Below, one piece after another: positions 1 through 7,713 of a DNA stretch of 64,000 bases; the first letter of the stretch is position 1, and each line of letters opens with the position of its first letter. The translations under genes and the position numbers were made by a program. Below the pieces are notes generated by a model that worked only from the letters and a program-made list of their open reading frames with translations, was not told the DNA's origin and ran no database searches. The DNA comes from Gammaproteobacteria bacterium. Lineage in GTDB: Bacteria > Pseudomonadota > Gammaproteobacteria > Steroidobacterales > Steroidobacteraceae. Location: NCBI GenBank assembly GCA_025359205.1, contig JANYHD010000009.1, positions 37,240 to 101,239 of the forward strand, given 5' to 3'.

Positions 1-1
1 G

Positions 2-1066
2 AAGCGCCTCGAGTCCCGCTACGAGAAGGCCTGGACCTCGGACATCGCCGCGGCTTACCTGGCCTCAGCTTATCAACTGATGCAGCAGCAATCGCTCGCC
101 GCACGACTGATAGAGCGCGTGCCGTTCGGTTCGCAGAGCGAAGTCGATCGCTGGCACCGACCCATGTCGAATGACGCGATGCTCCTGTACCTGACGGCGC
201 GTCACTTTCCGCAGCGGCTCGCTCGCTTGCCCGATACGATGCTAGAGACCTTGGTGCAGCGGGTGCAGCACGGTGAATACGATTCGCTCTCGGCGGCGAC
301 CACCATCCTGGCTCTCGACGCCTACGCCACCGCGGCGGGTGCAGGTGGAGCATCAAAGTTTGCGCTGCAGGCCACCCTGGCGGATAAGTCCACTGCGATG
401 CTCCCGCTGCCAGCGGGCCTGTTTCCAAAGACAAACTTTGCTCCCAATACGCGCTCGCTCGCGTTCACAAGCGATAGTCCGTTGCGCAGCTACTACCTGG
501 TCAACGAATCGGGCTTTGATCGCACGCCGGTCGCCAAGGCGCTGAACCAGGGGCTCGAGATTACGCGCGAATTCCTCGACGCCGATGGCAAGCCGGTGAA
601 GAAGGTCAAGGTGGGTGATGAAATCACCGTGCACCTGCGTTTTCGGGCGATCGACCAGCCGAGCATCGAGGATGCCGTGCTGGTCGACCTGCTGCCGGGC
701 GGCTTCGATGTCGTCGTGCCCAATGGCGCGCCGGAAGAGCAGGCGCTGCTGTCGAGCAGCGCGAGCAGGCCGCAGGCCAATGAAGCGGAAGAAGGTGGCA
801 ATGGTGGAGCCGGTGAAAGGCCCGGCGGCTGCCTGTGCCTGTGGCTGGTGACGCGGCCCAACGGATTCCCTGATTTCGCTGATCTGCGCGAAGACCGCGC
901 CGTGCTCTATGGCCGCGCCACCGACGAGGTGCAGGAATTCAGCTACAAGATCAAGGCGACCAACGCCGGTAGCTTCGTCGTGCCGGCGGCCTTCGGCGAA
1001 TCCATGTACAACTACAAGGTCCGCGCCCGCTCATTGGCAGATCACATGGAGGTCGTGCACCCGTGA
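2..1066 (+). CDS. Alpha-2-macroglobulin family protein, C-terminal part (partial at window edge)
   Basis: The reading frame is open from the first bases of the window, so the gene begins upstream and only about 354 C-terminal residues are visible. This end of bacterial alpha-2-macroglobulins (YfhM type) is helical and beta-sandwich-rich; here the sequence runs through a helical segment into a closing domain ending around YNYKVRARSLADHMEVVHP. These are large periplasmic, inner-membrane-anchored proteins thought to trap proteases that breach the outer membrane. The stop overlaps the GTG of pbpC as GTGA. That is the classic YfhM-PbpC pairing, in which the macroglobulin works with penicillin-binding protein 1C in envelope defence or repair. 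The thioester region and signal sequence lie outside the window, so the subclass cannot be judged. Confidence 0.9.
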   Translation, partial: KRLESRYEKAWTSDIAAAYLASAYQLMQQQSLAARLIERVPFGSQSEVDRWHRPMSNDAMLLYLTARHFPQRLARLPDTMLETLVQRVQHGEYDSLSAATTILALDAYATAAGAGGASKFALQATLADKSTAMLPLPAGLFPKTNFAPNTRSLAFTSDSPLRSYYLVNESGFDRTPVAKALNQGLEITREFLDADGKPVKKVKVGDEITVHLRFRAIDQPSIEDAVLVDLLPGGFDVVVPNGAPEEQALLSSSASRPQANEAEEGGNGGAGERPGGCLCLWLVTRPNGFPDFADLREDRAVLYGRATDEVQEFSYKIKATNAGSFVVPAAFGESMYNYKVRARSLADHMEVVHP

Positions 1067-3372
1067 AATCACCTGGCTGGCGCCATGCAACCTGCATCGT
1101 CGTGCTTGCAGGTGTGGCTGCACTCGGTTTGCGGCTGCTGCCCCACCGACCGCTGTCGAGCTACGTGCGGGACTCGACCGGCGTTTATGCCGCGAACGGT
1201 GAACTGCTGCGCATGACATTGGCGCCCGACGATCAGTACCGGCTGTGGACGCCGCTCCAGCAAGTGAGCCCTGAGTACCTGCAGGCCCTGCTGCTGCACG
1301 AAGATCGGCACTTCCGTTGGCATGCCGGAGTCAACCCGGTCGCCCTGGTACGCGCTGCGATTCGCACCGGGAGCGGTGGTGTGCACCAGGGCGGCTCGAC
1401 GATCACAATGCAGCTCGCGCGGCTGCTCTACCGCCTCAACACGCGCACCATCACCGGGAAGCTCCGCCAGACCGCGTTCGCCACGTGGCTAGAGCTGCGT
1501 TATTCAAAGGACGAAATCCTCGAGGCTTACGTCAATCTCGCCCCCTTCGGCCGCAATGTGCAGGGCGTTGAGGCGGCTAGCCGCATCTATTTCGGCAAAC
1601 CGGCGAGCACACTGACTTTTGCCGAGGCGCTGGCGCTCGCCGTCATACCGCAGGCGCCGCGCTCGCGCGGCACGCCGGGCGCCGAATCGCCCTCGCTCCG
1701 CGCCGCGCGCCTGCAGTTGGTCGATGCCTGGGCGCACGAATATCCGACCCCGTCGCAGGCGATCGCCGCCGCCAGCCGGCCGCTGCAGATTCGCGGCCTG
1801 CGCCAGTTGCCGTTCGCGGCTCCGCACCTGGTTGACGCAGCGCTTGCCGATCATCCGGGATTCGCGCAGATCCGAACCTCGTTGGATCTGCCGCTGCAGC
1901 GCTTGCTCGAGCGTACGCTTACGCAGTACATCGCCTCGGTGCGAAACCTGGGCGTCGTCAACGCCTCGGCGCTGTTGGTGGATACGCGCTCCATGTCGGT
2001 CAAAGCGCTGGTCGGATCGGCCGACTACTTCGATGCCGCTATCGCCGGCCAGGTGAACGGCGCAACCGCGCGGCGTTCACCCGGTTCCGCGCTCAAGCCG
2101 TTCATCTATGCGCTGGCCATGGACCAGGGGCTGATCCACACGCAGAGCGTGCTGAAGGACGCGCCCTCGGCCTTCGGTGTCTATGCGCCGGAGAATTTCG
2201 ATGGCACCTTCATCGGACCGGTGAGCGCCCACGATGCGCTCATCGCCTCGCGCAATGTACCGGCAGTGGCGCTGTCCTCGCGGCTTGAGCAGCCGAGCCT
2301 GTACCAGTTCCTGAAATCCGCCGGTGTGTCGCGCATGGCCAGTGAAGGCCACTACGGCCTTGCCCTCGCACTCGGTGGGGGCGAAGTGAGCATGGAGGAA
2401 ATGGCGGCACTCTATGCAATGCTGGCGAACGATGGTTTGTACGCACCGATTCGCTATGACGTCGATGCTGACGCGCCTCCGCCCCTGCGACTGCTCTCGA
2501 GCGAGTCCACGTTCATGGCGCGCAGCATCCTCGCAGACAATCCCCGCCCTGACGGGCTGCCGAATCGCAACCCGCGGGTCGCGTGGAAAACCGGCACCTC
2601 CTGGGGGTTCCGCGACGCCTGGTCCGTAGGCCTGGTGGGCCCCTATGCGCTGGTGGTCTGGGTGGGCAATTTCGATGGCAGCAGCAACACGGCCTTCGTG
2701 GGCGCGCAGATTGCCGCGCCGCTGTTCTTTCGGATGGTGGATGCGCTGCGGGAGACGCAGCGGCGCTTGCCTGACCTGGCGCCACAGCCGCCCGCAGGCG
2801 TCGCGCAAGTGGAGGTGTGCGCGGCATCTGGCGATTTACCGAACGTCGACTGCCCGCGACGCACACTCGCCTGGTACATACCGGGGAAATCGCCGATCCG
2901 CGTCAGCACGGTACATCGTCGCATCGCCGTGGATACGCGCACCGGCTTGCAGGCCTGCACCGATACGCCCGCGCAATACGTCCACAGTGAGGTCTACGAG
3001 TTCTGGCCCTCCGATATCCTCCGGCTCTACGCGCAGGCGGGCATGCCGCGCCGCCGCGTGCCGGAGGATCACTGCGCCAGCCGAGCGGTCAGCGCATCGG
3101 TCGTGCCGCCGCAGATTGTCTCGCCGCTGACGGGCGCCACCTATCAGATCAGGCGCGCGACGGAATCGGCGAACGCACTACAACTCAATGCCACCGCGGG
3201 TTCAGAGATTCACGCCCTGTACTGGTTTGCGGATGGCGCCTTTCTCGGTGAGAGCCGTCCCAGCTCGCCATTCGCCTGGACGCCGTCGCGCACCGGAGAG
3301 TTTGCGCTCAGCGTCGTGGATGAACTGGGGGCGAGCGCCACGCGGGTGGTGCGGGTGGCGGCGGTGCCGTAG
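1063..3372 (+). CDS. pbpC: Penicillin-binding protein 1C
   Basis: Bifunctional peptidoglycan synthase of 769 aa, typical for PBP1C. It has a short N-terminal membrane segment (about residues 5-22). The glycosyltransferase (GT51) domain carries the catalytic Glu80 in HEDRHFRWH and the GGSTITMQLARLL motif. The transpeptidase domain has Ser342 in SALK (SxxK), SRN at about 396 (SxN) and KTGTS at about 509. The last roughly 180 residues match the PBP1C-specific C-terminal domain, with Cys pairs around CAASGDLPNVDC. The GTG start overlaps the preceding macroglobulin stop, so the two are probably translationally coupled. All catalytic motifs are intact. It should act in the periplasm, with the macroglobulin partner. 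Confidence 0.97.
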   Translation: MKSPGWRHATCIVVLAGVAALGLRLLPHRPLSSYVRDSTGVYAANGELLRMTLAPDDQYRLWTPLQQVSPEYLQALLLHEDRHFRWHAGVNPVALVRAAIRTGSGGVHQGGSTITMQLARLLYRLNTRTITGKLRQTAFATWLELRYSKDEILEAYVNLAPFGRNVQGVEAASRIYFGKPASTLTFAEALALAVIPQAPRSRGTPGAESPSLRAARLQLVDAWAHEYPTPSQAIAAASRPLQIRGLRQLPFAAPHLVDAALADHPGFAQIRTSLDLPLQRLLERTLTQYIASVRNLGVVNASALLVDTRSMSVKALVGSADYFDAAIAGQVNGATARRSPGSALKPFIYALAMDQGLIHTQSVLKDAPSAFGVYAPENFDGTFIGPVSAHDALIASRNVPAVALSSRLEQPSLYQFLKSAGVSRMASEGHYGLALALGGGEVSMEEMAALYAMLANDGLYAPIRYDVDADAPPPLRLLSSESTFMARSILADNPRPDGLPNRNPRVAWKTGTSWGFRDAWSVGLVGPYALVVWVGNFDGSSNTAFVGAQIAAPLFFRMVDALRETQRRLPDLAPQPPAGVAQVEVCAASGDLPNVDCPRRTLAWYIPGKSPIRVSTVHRRIAVDTRTGLQACTDTPAQYVHSEVYEFWPSDILRLYAQAGMPRRRVPEDHCASRAVSASVVPPQIVSPLTGATYQIRRATESANALQLNATAGSEIHALYWFADGAFLGESRPSSPFAWTPSRTGEFALSVVDELGASATRVVRVAAVP

Positions 3373-3496
3373 CCTTCGTGTTAGTTGTGTAGTCTAAAAC
3401 GCAGTGATGTCGAAACGGGGTGGGATAAGTGTAAGCGGCCATTTCCGCCCCAATGAGATTCCACCCTTGGAACCATCATTCCAGTCAAACCTGTGC

Positions 3497-3958
3497 TTAC
3501 CGGGCCGAGCTCTCCGCTTGGGTGTTACCCGAGAACGCCCCTGGTTCGAAAGTCGGCCTCTTGAGGCGCGACCAGGTCTGTTCGGCGGCAAACTTGCCGA
3601 TCAAATCGTCGACAGGTACTGCCAGGTGATCAAGCGTTTGCTGCAACTGCGCCAGCACGCGCTCGGAGGGGATGGTAGGCGTGGCCGCCGACAAGCTGTT
3701 CCGGGCGTCGCGCAGCACGTTTGCGACGCTCTCAATCTCGATCGCAGCGAAGGCCGCCTCGGCGTCACGCAGGATGATTTTCGGAACCCCGCAGACATAG
3801 CGAGTGAGTGAGCGATTCATGGCCGCGACCCAGAACTCGCAGGCTGTATGTAGCACGCGTTCCGTATGCGAGAAACGGGTGCCCTCCGCCTGCGACTTCT
3901 TCAGTATCGCCAGCACCGAGGAGCTGGTGCTTGCCGCTTGGCCGTTGTGCTGTGTCAT
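3497..3958 (-). CDS. Hypothetical protein, 153 aa
   Basis: I do not recognise the family. The most protein-like part of a longer leftward open frame starts at an ATG giving MTQHNGQAASTSSS. It then shows alternating helices with aromatic and hydrophobic spacing (THACEFWVAAMNRSLTRYV, DAEAAFAAIEIESVANVLRD). The opposite strand also has an open frame here (3404-3811), but its composition is Arg/Gln-rich and looks like antisense shadow. The C-terminal 30 residues overlap a lower-quality stretch. No neighbour suggests a role; it sits alone between pbpC and a cytochrome gene. Bases 3373-3496 and 3959-4221 on either side hold nothing I can identify. Confidence 0.45.
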   Translation of the reverse strand: MTQHNGQAASTSSSVLAILKKSQAEGTRFSHTERVLHTACEFWVAAMNRSLTRYVCGVPKIILRDAEAAFAAIEIESVANVLRDARNSLSAATPTIPSERVLAQLQQTLDHLAVPVDDLIGKFAAEQTWSRLKRPTFEPGAFSGNTQAESSAR

Positions 3959-4221
3959 TGTTAGACCGTCTGCGTTGGCTCTTCCTGAGGATCGAAGCGT
4001 AGACTCATGACGACGCGCACTCAAATGTCTCAAGTCGCCGACAGCCATTCGTTGTCGCGTCGCTTGAACCAAGCCGGCAGCATCCGCCGGGGTGTAAAGT
4101 GGCCAGGGGATTGGATAGTCAATCCATGGAACAGCCAGATTGTGTGCGCTGCCTACTGGGCCAGCCGCAGCAAAAGCGGTAGCCTTCAGAAGGTTAGTCA
4201 TTAGGTAGCGGGAAAATCCAC

Positions 4222-5862
4222 GTGCGGCCCGAGATCGGAGTGCCCAGCGACCTGGCTGATGACCCGGTGAGGCCATGCGCGACCGGATCACTGCCTGGGT
4301 GGATCCGCGCAATCACGCTTTGCGCGGGATTTGCAATTGGCAACACAGCCCGGGCTGCGGAGTTTGGATTTGAGACTCTGCGGAACCTGGTCGATACTCG
4401 CGGGATAAACTCCGTGGAAGGGCTCATCGAGGCGCTGCCTCAGGATCTTCGCACGCACTACGCGCTCATGTTCACCAGCCGGAGTCTGCAGGGCGCCAAT
4501 TTGGCGAACCCGCGCGCGATTCTCTTCGGATCCGACGCCGAGTTCATCGTCACCTTCAACGGCGATCCAGCCGTGCGCGGATATTCGGCTGTTGAAACGA
4601 TGCAGTTTGATCCGCGAAAGAACGAATTTCAGTTCCGCGAAATTCAATTTCCGGTGGCTAAGGGCGCTTCGGTGGTGATCTCCGAACCCAACTCGGCGCG
4701 CTGCCTTGCCTGCCACGGTCAGCCGGCGCGACCAATCTGGGATATGCCACCGTCATGGCCGGGCGCGTATGGTGAGCGATATGGAGCTGGTCTCTCGCCG
4801 AAAGAAACTGCGGGCATCCGTGAGTTTCTGGCCTTGCAGCCGGTTCATGCGCGCTACCGGAATCTGCTCGGAGCGGCCGCATTCGCGGACCGTGAGACAT
4901 ACGTATCAAGCGCGCATGCCATGTACAACGGCGTCCGGACGATCTCGCCGAATGCGCAACTGTCGGTGCTGCTGACGAACCTGAACTATCGGATGATCAT
5001 GTCCGAGATCGCATCTCGCCCGGCCTTTGATGCGCACCGGTACGCTCTGCTCGCCGCCGCCGAAGGCAGTTGCGGCCCGCTGCCCGACTACTACCCGGCA
5101 TCCGTCCGCGCCGCGATCGCGGTCGACCTGCGTGCATTCAAGCAATCAAGCGCCGCCACCGAGCGACTCCAGGCAGCGGCCATTGCGGCGCGCCTAGCGG
5201 GGGCAGCCGGCGGTTATCAACAAAGAATCGCGGTCGGCGGGCTCGACAAGCTGCGGTTTGTGGTCGAGCACAGCCTGGACCTGGCGACGCGGCAATGGAC
5301 CCTTGCGCTCGAAGCCAACACCTACGATCTGTCGGCGCCGGAAGGCGCCCACACGCTCGCTCAGATGTTGTTTGAACAGGTGGCACGCACCGATGAAGCA
5401 CTGCGGGGCCTGCGCGCCGATCGGTCATTCTCGAGTGACGATCGCTACTGTGAACACTTGCGCCGACACAGCGTTCGTGCGCTTGAAGCGTGGTACCTGG
5501 CAAATCCGTTGCAGTTGACTCCGACGGATGATGGGTGGCATGCGGATCGCAGCCGCGACGCGGCGAGTGCGCCACTGTCGACCGCTGCACGCCCGGAACT
5601 TCTCGATCGGTGTGCTGGCTGCCACACCGGCGTGGTTGCACCTTACATTCCGTTTGCTGATCCAGACGCTCTGGGCAAACAGCTAGGGCATGGCAACTAT
5701 CGCCATGGCCGCCTGCTGGACGAGATCTTGTACCGGCTGGCGCCAGAGGCCGGCGCAACAAGCATGCCACTCGGCATCGCGATCAGCGAAGCGCAACGGC
5801 ACGGGCTTGACGAGTACTTTCTCGGCCTTGCCAGACGAGCCGACACGCAGGGCGACAACTGA
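4222..5862 (+). CDS. Exported diheme c-type cytochrome-like protein
   Basis: A 546-aa protein with two heme c attachment motifs: CLACH at about residue 161 and CAGCH at about 464. That implies covalent heme binding and a periplasmic location. A hydrophobic signal segment (about residues 27-46, ending at TARA before AEFG) supports export. The GTG at 4222 gives a long N-terminal tail, and an in-frame GTG at 4267 would place the signal peptide nearer the start and may be the true one. Residues between the hemes are mostly helical with no catalytic domain I recognise. The second CxxCH lies in a C-terminal cytochrome c-like segment. No electron-transfer partner is adjacent. The function, such as terminal electron carrier or peroxidase-like activity, is open. 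Confidence 0.75.
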   Translation: MRPEIGVPSDLADDPVRPCATGSLPGWIRAITLCAGFAIGNTARAAEFGFETLRNLVDTRGINSVEGLIEALPQDLRTHYALMFTSRSLQGANLANPRAILFGSDAEFIVTFNGDPAVRGYSAVETMQFDPRKNEFQFREIQFPVAKGASVVISEPNSARCLACHGQPARPIWDMPPSWPGAYGERYGAGLSPKETAGIREFLALQPVHARYRNLLGAAAFADRETYVSSAHAMYNGVRTISPNAQLSVLLTNLNYRMIMSEIASRPAFDAHRYALLAAAEGSCGPLPDYYPASVRAAIAVDLRAFKQSSAATERLQAAAIAARLAGAAGGYQQRIAVGGLDKLRFVVEHSLDLATRQWTLALEANTYDLSAPEGAHTLAQMLFEQVARTDEALRGLRADRSFSSDDRYCEHLRRHSVRALEAWYLANPLQLTPTDDGWHADRSRDAASAPLSTAARPELLDRCAGCHTGVVAPYIPFADPDALGKQLGHGNYRHGRLLDEILYRLAPEAGATSMPLGIAISEAQRHGLDEYFLGLARRADTQGDN

Positions 5863-5981
5863 ACAGCCGCGCATCGCGCTAGTGTCCCGTCGGAGCCGGA
5901 TCCAGAAACAGCAGCTTCGCTGAACCTGGAACCACGGAATAGCGGCGGTGGTAGTCTTCGGGATCGACCGACTCATTGATC

Positions 5982-6461
5982 CTAAGGTCTGCCGCGACCG
6001 GATAGAGGCGCCCGGTCCTTGGATTGAGCGTCATCGTAGGAACTCAGCCGGCGCGCGCTCCTGGCCGCCTCGACTCGCGGCAGATTGACCTCGATCCAGT
6101 CCGCCAGCGCTCGCACTTTCCTGGCGGCTTCGCGCCCGAGGGGAGTCAGGCTGTACTCGACGTGTGGCGGCACGACCTCGAGCGCCACCCGCAGTACCAG
6201 TCCGTCGGACTCCAGCCACTGCAGCGTCTGGGCCAGCATGCGCTCGCTCACGCCGCCCACGGTGCGCCGCAATTGCGCGAAGCGGTGCGTGCCGCCCTCC
6301 AGCACCATCAGCACCAGCACTCCCCAGCGGCTGGTCACGTGCCTGAGTATCTCGCGGGACGGGCAGGCGGCCGCGAGCAGGTCGCCGCGCTGCAGGCGCC
6401 GTGACAGCCGGGGTCCGCGCTTGCCGGGGCGGGCGTCGGGCTTTCTGGCACTAACATTCAT
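5982..6461 (-). CDS. HxlR-family transcriptional regulator
   Basis: A 159-aa winged-helix protein. The core follows the HxlR/YtfH pattern: CPSREILRHVTSRWGVLVL, then FAQLRRTVGGVSERMLAQTL (recognition helix), then a wing ending VEYSLTPLGREAARKV. The conserved N-terminal Cys of this group is present at the CPSRE motif and often serves as a redox or quinone sensor. It is divergent from an NmrA-type quinone oxidoreductase gene, the same arrangement as ytfH-ytfG in enterobacteria. The 75-bp gap contains an inverted repeat suited to an HxlR dimer. It is therefore likely that the regulator represses both itself and the oxidoreductase until oxidised. Residues after about 140 are an unconserved tail. 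Confidence 0.9.
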   Translation of the reverse strand: MNVSARKPDARPGKRGPRLSRRLQRGDLLAAACPSREILRHVTSRWGVLVLMVLEGGTHRFAQLRRTVGGVSERMLAQTLQWLESDGLVLRVALEVVPPHVEYSLTPLGREAARKVRALADWIEVNLPRVEAARSARRLSSYDDAQSKDRAPLSGRGRP

Positions 6462-6465
6462 GTAG

Positions 6466-6482
6466 GTACTTCCTTTTAGTAC
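6466..6482. promoter_or_regulatory. Candidate HxlR operator
   Basis: Inverted repeat GTACT (6466-6470) and AGTAC (6478-6482) with a 7-base spacer, inside a TAGGTACTT-like context. It lies between the divergent HxlR regulator and NmrA-type gene, immediately upstream of the regulator ATG. HxlR proteins commonly bind GTAC-centred dyads in such positions. Binding is inferred only from sequence and position. Confidence 0.55.
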
Positions 6483-6536
6483 GTGAAGATCCTACAGTGC
6501 CTGTGCCATCCACTGCAACCACATGAGGAGCCGAAC

Positions 6537-7379
6537 GTGACAATCGCAATTACCGGCGCCACCGGCCAGCTCGGGCGGCTGGTCGTCCAGAGACTGAAGG
6601 AAAAGATTCCAGCCGCCGACATCGTCGCCCTGGTCCGCACGCCGTCCAAAGCCACTGATCTTGGCGTCGCGGTGCGAGCAGCGGACTACATCCAACCCGA
6701 TACGCTTGCGCAGGCGCTTCGCGGCATCGATACCCTGTTGCTGATCTCCTCGAGTGAGATTGGTCAGCGCGCTGTCCAGCACCGCAATGCCATCGCCGCC
6801 GCCAAGGCGGCCGGCGTGAAGCGCATCGTGTACACGAGCCTGCTGCATGCCGACCGCTCGCCGTTGGGCCTGGCACCCGAGCACCGCGAGACCGAGCAGG
6901 CGCTCAAGGCTTCCGGCCTGACCTGGACCATCCTGCGCAACGGCTGGTACACGGAGAACTACGCGGGCTCCATTCCCGGTGCCCTGGCAGGTGGCGCGTT
7001 CATCGGTTCTGCCGGTGACGGCCGCATCTCCTCGGCCGCGCGGCTCGATTACGCGGACGCAGCCGTCGCGGTGCTGACCTCAACCGGTCACGACGGCAAG
7101 ACCTATGAGCTCGCCGGCGATACCGCCTATACATTGTCAGCGCTCGCGGCGGAAATCTCGCGCCAGGCGGCGCGCGCGATTCCCTACCGGAATCTGCCGG
7201 AATCCGACTACGCCAAAGCACTGCAGGGGTTTGGATTGCCGGCCGCACTGGCCCAGGCGATCGCCAGCTGGGACGTTTGCGCCTCGGCCGGGGCGCTGTT
7301 CGATGACGGCGGGCAACTGGCGCGCCTGATCGGCCGGCCCACCACGCCACTGGCCGCATCGGTGGCTGCGGCGTTGTAA
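6537..7379 (+). CDS. NmrA-like NAD(P)-dependent quinone oxidoreductase
   Basis: A 280-aa Rossmann protein. The GTG at 6537 is chosen because it directly precedes VTIAITGATGQLGRLVV and has GAGGAG upstream; the frame also extends back to 6483 without homology-like sequence. GATGQLG is the NAD(P)-binding glycine motif of the atypical short-chain dehydrogenases. VYTSLLHAD and TILRNGWYTENY are typical of the QorB/YtfG and NmrA group. Members reduce quinones with NAD(P)H or sense the redox ratio. The divergent HxlR regulator supports a role in quinone or electrophile stress. Expected length for the family is about 285 aa, so it appears complete. Confidence 0.9.
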   Translation: MTIAITGATGQLGRLVVQRLKEKIPAADIVALVRTPSKATDLGVAVRAADYIQPDTLAQALRGIDTLLLISSSEIGQRAVQHRNAIAAAKAAGVKRIVYTSLLHADRSPLGLAPEHRETEQALKASGLTWTILRNGWYTENYAGSIPGALAGGAFIGSAGDGRISSAARLDYADAAVAVLTSTGHDGKTYELAGDTAYTLSALAAEISRQAARAIPYRNLPESDYAKALQGFGLPAALAQAIASWDVCASAGALFDDGGQLARLIGRPTTPLAASVAAAL

Positions 7380-7414
7380 GTAATGTGACGGATGCGAGCC
7401 GGCGGCATGGTGGG

Positions 7415-7696
7415 CTAGCTTGCGTCAAGCTCCCATGTCCGCCGCAACTTCACCTCGCATGCCGCGAGTTGCGGTTGTACGAATGCCCAGGCCGGAGCCC
7501 AGTCTTCAAAGCCCGCGTCCAGCACAATCGTGGGCGATCCGCTCCCCAGGCAGTAGAAATTCAGGCGAGTACCATCCTCCGTCGAAACAAGACGTCCAGG
7601 ATGGGCATAAAGGCGGTCGTCGGGAGTTGCGCAGGCGGCGCCTTGTGCCAGGAGAAGCTGGCAGGCAAGCATTGCAACAAGCCGTCTCAATTTCAT
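7415..7696 (-). pseudogene. Truncated alpha/beta hydrolase (N-terminal fragment)
   Basis: A 93-aa product with a clear signal peptide (MKLRRLVAMLACQLLLAQG, cleavage near ACA). It is followed by the opening of an alpha/beta-hydrolase fold: GRLVSTEDGTRLNFYCLGSG then PTIVLDAGFEDWAPAW. The homology-like portion stops at about residue 75 and is followed by about 18 unrelated residues and a stop. The nucleophile elbow (GxSxG), catalytic Asp and His are all missing, so it cannot be a working hydrolase. It starts 17 bp after the stop of the TonB-dependent receptor gene and probably shares its transcript. The break lies close to the end of the convergent NmrA gene, which suggests a deletion that fused the region. 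Confidence 0.75.
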
Positions 7697-7713
7697 GGGC
7701 GATTCCCCACAAT

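Noticed and set aside
3404..3811. 135-aa rightward open frame after pbpC, starting with a Pro/Gly-rich segment
   Set aside because: Opposite-strand frame 3497-3958 looks more protein-like, and this frame turns Arg/Gln-rich. I briefly considered a mobile-element remnant but have no recognisable transposase sequence or terminal repeats.
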